Shown here: positions 33,505-41,645 of the stretch, piece after piece | Numbering within the stretch: position 1 is the stretch's first letter | How the letters are laid out: the number at the start of each line of letters is the position of its first letter | Source of the DNA: JB111 sp049856295 | GTDB lineage: Bacteria; Actinomycetota; Actinomycetes; Actinomycetales; Actinomycetaceae | Length of the DNA stretch: 64,000 nucleotides | Assembly (NCBI RefSeq): GCF_049856295.1 | Contig: NZ_JBNDMZ010000014.1 | Span: 17,475 to 81,474, forward strand | Reading direction: 5' to 3' | Translations under genes and position numbers: made by a program | The notes under the pieces: generated by a model | The model's input: the letters and a program-made list of their open reading frames with translations, nothing else | What the model was told of the DNA's origin: nothing | The model's database searches: none

Positions 33505-34412
33505 GCCCTCGCCTCCTCGCTCACGACGGCGGAGCTCGCCCCGCGCTTCTCGCGCGGGTCTCCGCCGGGGTACCACGTCATGTACATCTCGCGCGTGTGG
33601 TACAGGTCGAGGTCGTCGACGTAGGCAGCCTGCTCGGGCCCGGCGATGCCGAGCATGAGGATGAGATCGAGGAAGCCCGGCGTCGCGTTGCCGGAGGCGG
33701 ACATCGACTCCCACGTGACGTTCTCGAGGATCGCCTCGATGTTCCCGGTCGCGAGCCACTCGATGGCCTGGACGTCCCACTCGGGGTCCGGCCCGTGCTC
33801 CTCGAACATCCGCGGCCCGCCGAGCTCGAGCGACAGGTGCCCCGACCCGATCGCGGCCACCCGCTTGTCCGACGGGAACTCCTCGATGATCTCCCGGATC
33901 GCCCGGCCCAGCTCGTAGAACCGCTTCGGGCTCGGCAGCGGCGGCGCGAAGATGTTCGTGTAGATCGGCACGATCGGGAGGTCGCCCGCGGGTCGGGTGG
34001 TGATGATCGGGCAGATGATCGAGTGGTCGATCTTCAGCTCGTTGGACACGGAGAAGTCGAAGCCGCGCTCGAGCAGGCCGCGCAGCATGAAGCCGGACAG
34101 TTCCTCGTGGCCCTCGAGCTCGTAGGTGGGCATGCCGAACTCGCGGATCTCGTTGGAGAACGTCGCGTCGTAGCGGGCCTGCTTGCCGATGAGGAACGTC
34201 GGGTAGTTGTCGTAGAAGAACTGGTGGAAGTGGTCCGAGCCGACCATGACCAGCAGCTCCGGCTCAGCCGCCGTCAGCGTGGCCCGGTAGGCCTCGACCT
34301 TGGCCTTCCACTCAGCGGCCTGCGGCATCTGCTCCTCGGGTGGCGTCAGCTCGGTGGCCTTGTAGTAGAAGGGGTGGTGCGTCGTCGCGAGCACCGCGGA
34401 CAGGGTGGCCAT
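33501..34412 (-). CDS. LigB-like class III extradiol dioxygenase catalytic subunit
   Basis: A 303-residue protein with the LigB fold. The iron ligands of the family map to His12 or His13 (TTHHPFYY) and a His in VMVGSDHFHQFF near residue 65, with a late Glu; SGHLSLELGGPRMFEEHGPD near residue 190 carries the conserved active-site His. Such enzymes open catecholic or gallate-like rings with O2, next to an existing hydroxyl. Adjacent genes encode the small subunit, a citryl-CoA-lyase-like protein and a CaiB CoA-transferase, which suggests that an aromatic ring is cleaved and the product handled as a CoA thioester. The ring substrate is not known. Confidence 0.87.
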   Translation of the reverse strand: MATLSAVLATTHHPFYYKATELTPPEEQMPQAAEWKAKVEAYRATLTAAEPELLVMVGSDHFHQFFYDNYPTFLIGKQARYDATFSNEIREFGMPTYELEGHEELSGFMLRGLLERGFDFSVSNELKIDHSIICPIITTRPAGDLPIVPIYTNIFAPPLPSPKRFYELGRAIREIIEEFPSDKRVAAIGSGHLSLELGGPRMFEEHGPDPEWDVQAIEWLATGNIEAILENVTWESMSASGNATPGFLDLILMLGIAGPEQAAYVDDLDLYHTREMYMTWYPGGDPREKRGASSAVVSEEARA

Positions 34413-34447
34413 GCAACTCTCCTTCGAGCGTGGGGTCCGGCAAGCGG

Positions 34448-35257
34448 CTAGTCGGTCGGCGTCTCGTCTGCCGGCGGCACGTACCGCGCGTGCCGGTCGA
34501 CCTCCGCGTAGATCGACGGCCCGACGGGGTTCTCCTGCTCCTCGGCGAGGTGCCCGATGAGCCCGGCGGTCCGCGCGAGGAGGGCGAACCCGCGCAGCAG
34601 CCCCACCGGCAGGCCGGCGTCGACGAGGCACGCCCCGGCCACGCCCGCACCGTTCAAGGGGAGCTGACGCCCGAGCACCTCGGCGTGCACGCGCCCGATC
34701 GCCTCGAACAGGGCCAGGTGCGCCCCGAACACGCCCTCCTCCCGCGCGATCCGGAACATCACCGGCGTGCGGGGGTCGCCCTGCTTGTGCACGGGGTGCC
34801 CGAGGCCGGGGATCTTCCGGCCCTCGGCACGCGCGGCTGCGACGAGCTCCCGCGCGACGTCGTCCCACTCCCCCTCGCCGTACCCGGTCACGTCGCCGAG
34901 CCCGGTCACCGCCTCGGCGAGGAACTGCCCCGTGTCCTCGGTGACGCCGAGGAACCGCGAGCCGCCGCCGAGCAGGCCGGCCGCGATGGCGCCCTGGATC
35001 GAGTCCGGCGCGGAGTAGTAGGTCATCCGGGCGGCGATCGCGGTGGGCGTGTAGCCGTGGTCGGCGAGCGAGGCGAGGACGGCCTCGAACACGCGCAGCT
35101 GCCCGGCGGTGGGGAGGCGCTTCGTGGCCAGCCAGTAGGCGAGCTCGCCGAAGGTCACCTGGCCGAGCACGTCGGCGGCGAGGTCCACGCCGAGCAGCTC
35201 GATGGTGTCCTCGCTCGAGGTCCCGATGCCCGTGGGGTAGGACCGCTCCTCGCTCAT
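34448..35257 (-). CDS. Citryl-CoA lyase-like protein (citrate synthase fold)
   Basis: A 269-residue protein of the citrate-synthase superfamily, shorter than citrate synthase (about 370-430) and of the size of citryl-CoA lyase-type members. GLGHPVHKQGDPRTP near residues 150-165 holds the active-site His, and NGAGVAGACLVDAGLP the second conserved segment. The reaction would be cleavage or formation of a carbon-carbon bond next to a CoA thioester. Its ATG overlaps the stop of the CoA-transferase gene (ATGA at 35254-35257), so the two probably activate and then split the same acid, perhaps a tricarboxylic product of ring cleavage. Confidence 0.83.
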   Translation of the reverse strand: MSEERSYPTGIGTSSEDTIELLGVDLAADVLGQVTFGELAYWLATKRLPTAGQLRVFEAVLASLADHGYTPTAIAARMTYYSAPDSIQGAIAAGLLGGGSRFLGVTEDTGQFLAEAVTGLGDVTGYGEGEWDDVARELVAAARAEGRKIPGLGHPVHKQGDPRTPVMFRIAREEGVFGAHLALFEAIGRVHAEVLGRQLPLNGAGVAGACLVDAGLPVGLLRGFALLARTAGLIGHLAEEQENPVGPSIYAEVDRHARYVPPADETPTD

Positions 35258-36486
35258 GCCGTCTCCTCGACCTTCTCCTGAGGCGCCGCGAGCCACGCCC
35301 GCAGCTCGTCGCCGTGCTCGCCGAGCGTGGGCGGTGGGAGCCGGTACTGCGCCTTGGTCCTCGAGAACGTGATGGCGTTGCGGATCATCGGCACGGCCCG
35401 CTCCCCCTCGCCCACCTGCACCACCGGGTCGAGCCCGAGTCGCTCGGCGAGGGCCACGCCGCCGTCGATGCCCTGGATGGGGCCGCACGCGATCCCGGCC
35501 TCGGTGAGGCGCTCGAACCACTCGCCGATCGTCGCGTGGCTCAGGGCCTCGACGAGGATCGGCCGCAGCGCGTCCCGGTTCCGGTTGCGTGAGTCGGTGG
35601 TCGCGAACCGCGAATCGTCGAGCACCTCCGGCACGCCGAGCGCCTTCGCCAGCGCGGCGAACTGCCGGTCGTTCGCGGCCACCACGATGATCTCGCCGTC
35701 GGCGGCGGGCAGCGGCTCGTAGGGGAAGAGGCTGGGGTGCGCGTTGCCCATGCGGGTGGGGACCTGGCCGCCGGCCACGTAGGTCGAGGAGTGGTTGGCC
35801 ATGCCGGCCAGGGCGGTGGAGAGGAGGTTGACCTCGACGTGCTGCCCCTCCCCCGTGGCATCGCGGTGGCGCAGCGCGGTGAGGATGCCGATGACGGACT
35901 GGAGCCCGCTCATGATGTCGAAGACGGAGACCCCGGACCGGTAGGTCGCTCCGCCCGGTTCGCCGGTCAGGCTCATGAGCCCGGACATCGCCTGGACGAT
36001 GAGGTCGTAGCCGGGCAGTCCCGCTCCCCCGGCGCTGCCGAACCCGCTGATCGAGGAGTAGACGACGCCCGGGTTGCTCGCCGAGACGCTCCCGTAGTCG
36101 AGGCCGAACTTCGCCAGGCCACCGGGCTTGAAGTTCTCGATGACCACGTCGGCCCGGCGCGCGAGCTCCTGGGCCGCCGCGCGGTCGTCCGCGTCGCGGA
36201 AGTCGAGCACGAGGTCGCGCTTGTTGCGGTTGATGCCGAGGAAGTACGTGGAGACACCGTCGAGCTCGGGCGGGCGCCAGTCGCGCGTCTCGTCACCCAC
36301 GGGGGCCTCGACCTTGATGACGTCCGCGCCGAAGTCGCCGAGGATCTGGGTAGCGAACGGGCCGGCGAGCACGCGGGAGAAGTCGGCGACGAGCAGGCCG
36401 TCGAGCGGTCCGCGCCCGCCGGGCTCGGAGAAGTCGGAGCGACCCGGCCGCGTCTCGCCGAGCGGCGCGCGCCGTCCATCCGTCAT
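35254..36486 (-). CDS. CaiB/BaiF family (class III) CoA-transferase
   Basis: A 410-residue class III CoA-transferase. LLVADFSRVLAGPFATQILGDFGADVIKVE is the N-terminal hallmark, FLGINRNKRDLVLDF follows, and GLPGYDLIVQAMSGLMSLTGEP (about residues 170-190) holds the catalytic Asp that forms the acyl anhydride. AGGAGGA precedes ATG 36486. It is the first gene of the operon running to 31487 and moves CoA onto a carboxylate, presumably the substrate for the following lyase. An inverted repeat TGTCCGCC...GGCGGACA lies 36 bp upstream of the start, between this gene and the IclR gene. Confidence 0.92.
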   Translation of the reverse strand: MTDGRRAPLGETRPGRSDFSEPGGRGPLDGLLVADFSRVLAGPFATQILGDFGADVIKVEAPVGDETRDWRPPELDGVSTYFLGINRNKRDLVLDFRDADDRAAAQELARRADVVIENFKPGGLAKFGLDYGSVSASNPGVVYSSISGFGSAGGAGLPGYDLIVQAMSGLMSLTGEPGGATYRSGVSVFDIMSGLQSVIGILTALRHRDATGEGQHVEVNLLSTALAGMANHSSTYVAGGQVPTRMGNAHPSLFPYEPLPAADGEIIVVAANDRQFAALAKALGVPEVLDDSRFATTDSRNRNRDALRPILVEALSHATIGEWFERLTEAGIACGPIQGIDGGVALAERLGLDPVVQVGEGERAVPMIRNAITFSRTKAQYRLPPPTLGEHGDELRAWLAAPQEKVEETA

Positions 36487-36521
36487 CGGGGTCCTCCTGT
36501 GCTGCGGTCGTCGTCGACCCG

Positions 36522-36557
36522 TGTCCGCCCTGCGTACAGTCACCCGCCTGGCGGACA
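36522..36557. promoter_or_regulatory. Candidate IclR-family operator for the catabolic operon
   Basis: TGTCCGCC (36522-36529) and GGCGGACA (36550-36557) are exact complements with a 20-nt spacer, in the 154-bp gap between the IclR gene and the first catabolic gene. Confidence 0.5.
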
Positions 36558-36640
36558 CTCGGTGTGGTGGCGAGGCTAGCGATGCCAGATGCGGGAAGTC
36601 AACGGCCTCCCCCGACGACGACGCCCGCCCCCCGGTGCGC

Positions 36641-37432
36641 TCAGGCCGTGGCGGCGGGGACGCGCTCGCGCAGGGCGATGTCCACCCCGAGGTCGGCGGC
36701 CGCGCGGAGCAGGTGCGGGAGGTGCTGCTCGCGGAGCGTCTCGAGGGTGGTCTCGGCGGCGTGGGCGTTGACGTTCATGGCGCCGAGCACGGTGCCGTCG
36801 GCGCGGCGCACCGGTGCAGCGACGGAGCGGATGGCGGGAGCGAGCTGCTGGTCGGAGATGGCCCAGCCCTGGTCGCGGACCTCGGCGAGCACGGAGTCGA
36901 GCTCGCTGCGGCTGGGCTGCCAGCTGGGCACGACGCCCGAGCGGGACGGCTGCTCGAGGACCGCGTCGAGCTCGTCGGCGGTGAGGTCGGCGAGGAGCAC
37001 CTTGCCGAGCGAGGTCTGGGCGGCGGGGAACCGGGTGCCGACGGAAACGGAGAGCGTGACGAGCTTGGGCACGGCGACGCGGGCAACGTAGACGATGTCG
37101 GAGCCGTCGAGCTGGGCGATGGAAGAGGACTCGTGGGTGCGGTCGACGAGCTGGCGGAGCCGTGGCATGGCGGCGGCCCAGAGGTCGCCGCCGCTGAAGT
37201 AGGCGACGCCGAGCTCGAGCACGCGAGGAGTGAGCTCGAACCGGCCGTCGCGGGCGGCCACGTAGCCGAGCTCGGTCAAGGTGATGAGCACGCGGCGCGC
37301 GGTGGGCCGAGCGAGTCCGGTGCGCTGCGCGACCTCGCTCAGGCTCTGGACGGGGGCGCCGTCGAAGGCGCGAACCACGTCGAAGCCCCGGGCGATCGCC
37401 TCGACGAAGTCGGGGTTCGTCTTCTCGCGCAT
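36641..37432 (-). CDS. IclR-family transcriptional regulator (PcaR/PobR-like)
   Basis: A 263-residue regulator. The N-terminal winged helix has the recognition segment QSLSEVAQRTGLARPTARRVLITLTELGYV (about residues 28-57), and the C-terminal IclR effector domain includes SVGTRFPAAQTSLGKVLLADL. This is the subgroup that often controls protocatechuate and related aromatic pathways (PcaR, PobR, PcaU) and may act as activator or repressor according to ligand. It lies directly upstream of, and on the same strand as, the CoA-transferase/dioxygenase operon. A DoxX-type gene starts divergently 132 bp away. Confidence 0.9.
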   Translation of the reverse strand: MREKTNPDFVEAIARGFDVVRAFDGAPVQSLSEVAQRTGLARPTARRVLITLTELGYVAARDGRFELTPRVLELGVAYFSGGDLWAAAMPRLRQLVDRTHESSSIAQLDGSDIVYVARVAVPKLVTLSVSVGTRFPAAQTSLGKVLLADLTADELDAVLEQPSRSGVVPSWQPSRSELDSVLAEVRDQGWAISDQQLAPAIRSVAAPVRRADGTVLGAMNVNAHAAETTLETLREQHLPHLLRAAADLGVDIALRERVPAATA

Positions 37433-37564
37433 CCCGCTCTCCTGACGTCTGCTGGCACGACCCGCCGCCGGCCGATCAGTGTAGGTGTCGACCCACGGGG
37501 CGGATCGTCGACCGGCACGACGCCGAACCCCTCAGCAACGGACACCCGTACGCTACACGGACGC

Positions 37565-38011
37565 ATGGAGGCGACAGTGGAGACCGCCCTGAGGCTGCTC
37601 CTCCTGCGCATGGCCCTCGGGGCCCTACTGGCGGGGCGCGCGGGCCAGAAGCTCTTCGGCTGGTTCCACGGTCGCGGCAACCCCGGCACGGCCCCGCTGT
37701 TCGAGGCCGACGGCGTGCGACCCGGAGCTTTGATGGTGACGATCGCCGGGCTCTCCGAGCTCGAGGCGGCGACGCTCTCGCAGAAGCGCCTGTGGGCGCA
37801 TCTCGGTGGATACGAGGTGCGGCTCGCCTACGCGCTCATCGCACTGGTGCTTGCGGTGACGGTCCCGGGCGAGTGCTCAATCGATGACCTGCTGCCCTGG
37901 GGGCCGTTCCACGGGCCACTCTGGGCGGTCGCTGCACTGGGGCTCGACCTGGCGACCGCGGCGCCGCTCGTGGCGATGGTCGCGCGGCACCGGCGCGCGA
38001 CGAGCGCTTGA
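37565..38011 (+). CDS. DoxX-family membrane protein
   Basis: A 148-residue protein with four hydrophobic segments. LRMALGALLAGRAGQKLFGWFHGRG (residues 13-38) is the DoxX start, followed by a helix near ITIAGLSELEAA and two further helices. Family members are membrane subunits linked to oxidoreductases or redox homeostasis, often without known function. ATG 37565 follows TACGCT by 10 nt. The reading frame extends far upstream but without homologous sequence. It is divergent from the IclR gene and is the last gene before the low-GC polysaccharide island. Confidence 0.72.
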   Translation: MEATVETALRLLLLRMALGALLAGRAGQKLFGWFHGRGNPGTAPLFEADGVRPGALMVTIAGLSELEAATLSQKRLWAHLGGYEVRLAYALIALVLAVTVPGECSIDDLLPWGPFHGPLWAVAALGLDLATAAPLVAMVARHRRATSA

Positions 38012-38137
38012 AAGGGGACCTACGGCTGCCTCGAACACGTTTGCTACTCAACTTTCGGCCTCAGCGACCCCACCCACTACATCCACCAGATACTCCAATA
38101 GACTGGCGGACCCCCCGAATGTGACGAGCCGATTATC

Positions 38138-38160
38138 GAGAGAGAGAGAGAGAGAGAGAG
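38138..38160. repeat. (GA)n microsatellite
   Basis: Eleven and a half uninterrupted GA dinucleotides in the 233-bp gap between the DoxX gene and the orphan gene at 38245. Such a tract is unusual in a high-GC genome and may vary in length by slippage. The rest of the gap contains nothing recognised. Confidence 0.9.
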
Positions 38161-38244
38161 TGCCAGGGCGGCTCTCACTGTTCCGGCAGGCGCCCTTTCG
38201 CCATCAGCCTGACTAGCCCATCCACCCCGGCAATCCCCGCTCTC

Positions 38245-39840
38245 CTAGTTCGTCGATTTGTTTGGAACAAGATAGTGCGGTCCAACCAAGCCCACATGCA
38301 CCTTCTTCGTGGGGCCATTGGTGTCGTCATAAAAGTAGACGCGGGGCGCGAGACTTCCTCCACCCTCGGAGATCTTCAGGTGCGCGAGCATAGTTGTTTC
38401 GCCCGACGGATCAATATTCGGGTCGACCCCAAAGACCCTGGCCTTGCTCAACCTCTCATTGTTCTGAACCGTCTCGCTCTCGGTCATTGAAAGCTTCTTG
38501 CTCGTCGCTGGCCATCCGAGGAGCGGACCCGAGGCACACCAATCCCAGAACCCTCCCCTGTCCCAACCGCCTGCACGATCCTCCGCGTAGGCGGCGAGGG
38601 CTCGAAGACCGCGCCAGGTCTTGTTCCCCCAGTTGTAAGCCTCAGGCGCAGTATCGATATCGTCGAGCTCCCGGATCGCCGAATCGGGTAGCACGAGCCA
38701 CTCAGACAAATAGGCCTGAGCAGCCATAGCGGCTTCCGAGGTGTCCTGCACCTCATCTGGAACTGAACCTGCTTCCTCGTGCTGGGTCCCCCACAGCAAC
38801 TGAGACTGGCCGCTGTCGATTAACGCCTTCTTGAGACGGGCCAGGTGACCGTTCGTGCTGACGAGCTCGCGCTCCAGCGCGCTCTGCTCGTCGCGTGCCA
38901 TCTCGAGCTCAAACTCCCAATGCTCGCGGGCATCGAGGAGGTCCCTACTGGGGATCATTCCGTCGAGAACATCCGCAGGGAGCCCATTCTGAACGCCGAA
39001 GACGCGGAAAACTTCAGGTACTCGACGCCTGGTCGAGAGCTGCGAGACGGAATAGACGATCCGATCAACGGTGGCCCGCGTGGACTCTTCCAGGCGGGGC
39101 CGAAGGTAGTAGCGGTGCCTCCACCCTTCAGACTCTGCAGTCACGACGCCGGGTGCGTATACGCGCACGCCACCGTCCCAGATAGAAAGCGGACCGAACT
39201 GGCTTCGGAATGCCCTGACCGCCGCCCGGTCAAGCGTGATCACCGCAGCGACTCCCTCCGAACGCGCCGCTATCCTCCCAGCGGTGCGCAACCATGACCC
39301 ATCGTGGCTGCCGTTCGGTTCGGCACAGACGATGATCGGAAGCGTCCGGTTCGCGTCCGCGAGCATCTCGGTTAGCACGGCGATCCCGTTCACCGGCAGC
39401 GCCAGGGGTTCGATCAGCACACCGCTGCCACCAGTACGCGGTTTCTGGGCCGCCTCCAACAGTTCGTGCACGATCTTCGGTCGGCCGACGGAGACTCGGC
39501 GCGCGAGGTCGTCAGAGGACATACTGAGTTCGACCAAAGTGTGGATGCCTTCATCGTCGGCAACGACCCGAATCGTCGTCACCCACTCGGTCGAGTCACC
39601 GGGGACCTGGTCGGTCGCAATGACCTCGAAAGCCTCCGAGCCGATCGATCGAACGGACACTCGCCTGCGCCGTCCCTGAGAGACCTTGAACTCGCCCCGG
39701 CCTTCCAATAAGGGCCCCGGCTCATCGGACTCCTCGACCCATCCAGCAACACGAGCTTTAAGCCCGTCGATCGTTCCGGGTTCGCGTGCCGACGCGACGT
39801 CCGACCACACCGCCAGGTAGAGAACGCTCAAGCATCTCAC
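38245..39840 (-). CDS. Hypothetical protein with coiled-coil segment, orphan at the island edge
   Basis: A 531-residue protein not assigned to a named family. Residues 1-140 look like an alpha/beta domain rich in Val/Glu; about 140-250 form another (LPIIVCAEPNGSHDGSWLRT; GVAAVITLDRAAVRAFRSQFG); 290-350 is strongly charged and helical (REHWEFELEMARDEQSALERE), a probable coiled coil. The last 60 residues (FYDDTNGPTKKVHVGLVG, PNKSTN) form a C-terminal beta module. No signal peptide or membrane helix is present. GTG 39840 is closely preceded by GGAGAGG; TTG 39831 is a possible alternative. A standalone defence-type or regulatory role is conceivable from its position, but nothing in the sequence proves it. 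Confidence 0.72.
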   Translation of the reverse strand: MRCLSVLYLAVWSDVASAREPGTIDGLKARVAGWVEESDEPGPLLEGRGEFKVSQGRRRRVSVRSIGSEAFEVIATDQVPGDSTEWVTTIRVVADDEGIHTLVELSMSSDDLARRVSVGRPKIVHELLEAAQKPRTGGSGVLIEPLALPVNGIAVLTEMLADANRTLPIIVCAEPNGSHDGSWLRTAGRIAARSEGVAAVITLDRAAVRAFRSQFGPLSIWDGGVRVYAPGVVTAESEGWRHRYYLRPRLEESTRATVDRIVYSVSQLSTRRRVPEVFRVFGVQNGLPADVLDGMIPSRDLLDAREHWEFELEMARDEQSALERELVSTNGHLARLKKALIDSGQSQLLWGTQHEEAGSVPDEVQDTSEAAMAAQAYLSEWLVLPDSAIRELDDIDTAPEAYNWGNKTWRGLRALAAYAEDRAGGWDRGGFWDWCASGPLLGWPATSKKLSMTESETVQNNERLSKARVFGVDPNIDPSGETTMLAHLKISEGGGSLAPRVYFYDDTNGPTKKVHVGLVGPHYLVPNKSTN

Positions 39841-39898
39841 CCTCTCCGTTGTTTGAGTGTCGAAACATTACGAGCTATCTCCCGCAGATGGGATTACT

Positions 39899-40273
39899 CT
39901 ATCCGCTGGATCCGATGCGCGCGAGCGACCGTGGAGTCGATCGAAACAACAAGTCGATGACACCTCCCGCATCAGCCATGGCGGTGAACGCTGCAAGGAT
40001 CATGTCCCAAACGACAACCACTGCCATGCGGTGACGCCATGTCCACACCGCCTGCCACAGCCCGTGCGTCTCGGGCAGGTCCAACCACGCGATTACGCAC
40101 CGGTAGCGATTGATGAACAACTCAATCAACGCCCGAGCATGCGCGAACAGCCGCCCCCAGCTTCCCTTCAAGCCAAAGAGTGCCTCCGCGAAAAACGACC
40201 ACTGAGCACCCAAGAGCATCTGATAGCTAGAGACAAACTCAGGTCCTCGCCAGGCCACCAGTACTACTCTCAC
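39899..40273 (-). CDS. Hypothetical protein, possibly a truncated transferase
   Basis: A 124-residue frame from GTG 40273. MRVVLVAWRGPEFVSSYQMLLGAQWSFFAEALFG resembles the N-terminal strand and loop of some GT-B glycosyltransferases, and a hydrophobic stretch (MAVVVVWDMILAAFTAMA) follows. There is no ribosome-binding site of note, and the protein ends well short of a full transferase. It may be a remnant of a glycosyltransferase at the 3' end of the polysaccharide locus. Confidence 0.4.
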   Translation of the reverse strand: MRVVLVAWRGPEFVSSYQMLLGAQWSFFAEALFGLKGSWGRLFAHARALIELFINRYRCVIAWLDLPETHGLWQAVWTWRHRMAVVVVWDMILAAFTAMADAGGVIDLLFRSTPRSLARIGSSG

Positions 40274-40409
40274 CCACGCTCTAGTCGTCTATAGGGCCGC
40301 ACCGGGCGATTCACTCGCATTCTACGCCCCCACGTCCCAGAATGCGACAAGACCTATTCGCTACCTGGTGAACTCACCCACATCCATCTTTCCACGAATT
40401 GGGGACATT

Positions 40410-41645
40410 TCACCCAAGGCGCGGATTTATGCGCCGCGCACGATCCAGGACCGATTCAAGCGCACGAATTCCCGCCGACCTAGAGAACCTCGACTCCACC
40501 AGGCCCCTGCCGCGCTCAACCCATTCAGCACGCTGCTCAACTGTTGCAGCCCGTACAGCTTCAATACATTCAGTCAACTCATCAATATCCCCAAGACGTC
40601 CGCATTCGTTATCTGCCATAACGTGCCGGAGCGGAACCTTCGCGTTACTGACCACCGGAAGTCCCGCACCTAGATAGTCGAACACCTTATTCGGGCTCAT
40701 CCCCAAACGAAATACAGGATAGGGAGAGATCGAAAAGATACCAGCATCACAATCCGCAAGGACATCAGCCAGATCGTCCTTGGGTACCGGCGCACGGAAT
40801 TCCACGTTGCGAAGACGCTCTCGCTCCACTCGTTGCACGGCGGCACCTTTCGAAGCACCACCCCCAATTAGCAGGAAGTCAACTTCCGGAAGCTTCGCGG
40901 CGGCGTCGATAATATAGTCGATCCCATTCTTTGGGCCATGACTGCCCGCGTACACTACCTTAAACCGCTCCGACCGCCAGACCCCAACTTCGACCTTAGG
41001 CTCTCTCCGCAAACGCGCCAAGTCTGCACTGTTGGGCACCACCACAATGCGACTACTTTCAATACCCATAGCGCCATAGTGTTCCTCCCAGCCGGGAGTA
41101 ACCACAACTATCGAGTCGGCAGATCGCGCCAACACGCGCTCAAGCCAACTCAATACGATCTCCAAGAGACCGCCCTCTCGGATCACACCTGCATCAACGA
41201 TTGACGCTGGCCATAAATCACGGACCTCCAGCACAAACGGCACCCTTCTCAGCTTTGAGACTGCAAGCCCCGACAAAGCCGAGAGGAGATGGGGCGTAGA
41301 GGCATACACCACGTCAGGATTGAGCCGAAATGCGGTCAGCGCACTCTTGAAGCCGTAAACCACAAAGCCAAACACACGTCGAATGCCATTTGAATTGTAC
41401 TTTGGCAAACGAAGCAAAATGAAGCCATCGGCGTCGGGCACAAGTTCCTGCGTTTGATGCGTACGATCAGAAGTGATGATAACCGGTGACCACGTCGTTA
41501 GACCGCCAAACAAGTCGGCATGCCGACTGCCCGCGCCGACACCCGCGGGCATAGCATATTGATTAATCACAACGACGACATTGTTCACGGCGTTGGCCCT
41601 AGAATTGGCGCCAAATCCTCTTTTCCTACGAGCGCTTTTCACCAT
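40410..41645 (-). CDS. Glycosyltransferase family 4
   Basis: A 411-residue GT-B enzyme. The N-terminal domain begins VVVVINQYAMPAGVGAGSRHADLF, followed by LEVRDLWPASIVDAGVI (a WbuB-like segment). The C-terminal domain has VVYAGSHGPKNGIDYIIDAA and the nucleotide-binding SPNKVFDYLGAGLPVVSNA with the ExxxxE-type region. Its start overlaps the stop of the Wzy-like polymerase gene by 7 nt. It belongs to the locus that assembles a polymerised surface polysaccharide and would add a sugar to the lipid-linked repeat unit; donor unknown. GC content is below that of the genome core. Confidence 0.87.
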   Translation of the reverse strand: MVKSARRKRGFGANSRANAVNNVVVVINQYAMPAGVGAGSRHADLFGGLTTWSPVIITSDRTHQTQELVPDADGFILLRLPKYNSNGIRRVFGFVVYGFKSALTAFRLNPDVVYASTPHLLSALSGLAVSKLRRVPFVLEVRDLWPASIVDAGVIREGGLLEIVLSWLERVLARSADSIVVVTPGWEEHYGAMGIESSRIVVVPNSADLARLRREPKVEVGVWRSERFKVVYAGSHGPKNGIDYIIDAAAKLPEVDFLLIGGGASKGAAVQRVERERLRNVEFRAPVPKDDLADVLADCDAGIFSISPYPVFRLGMSPNKVFDYLGAGLPVVSNAKVPLRHVMADNECGRLGDIDELTECIEAVRAATVEQRAEWVERGRGLVESRFSRSAGIRALESVLDRARRINPRLG

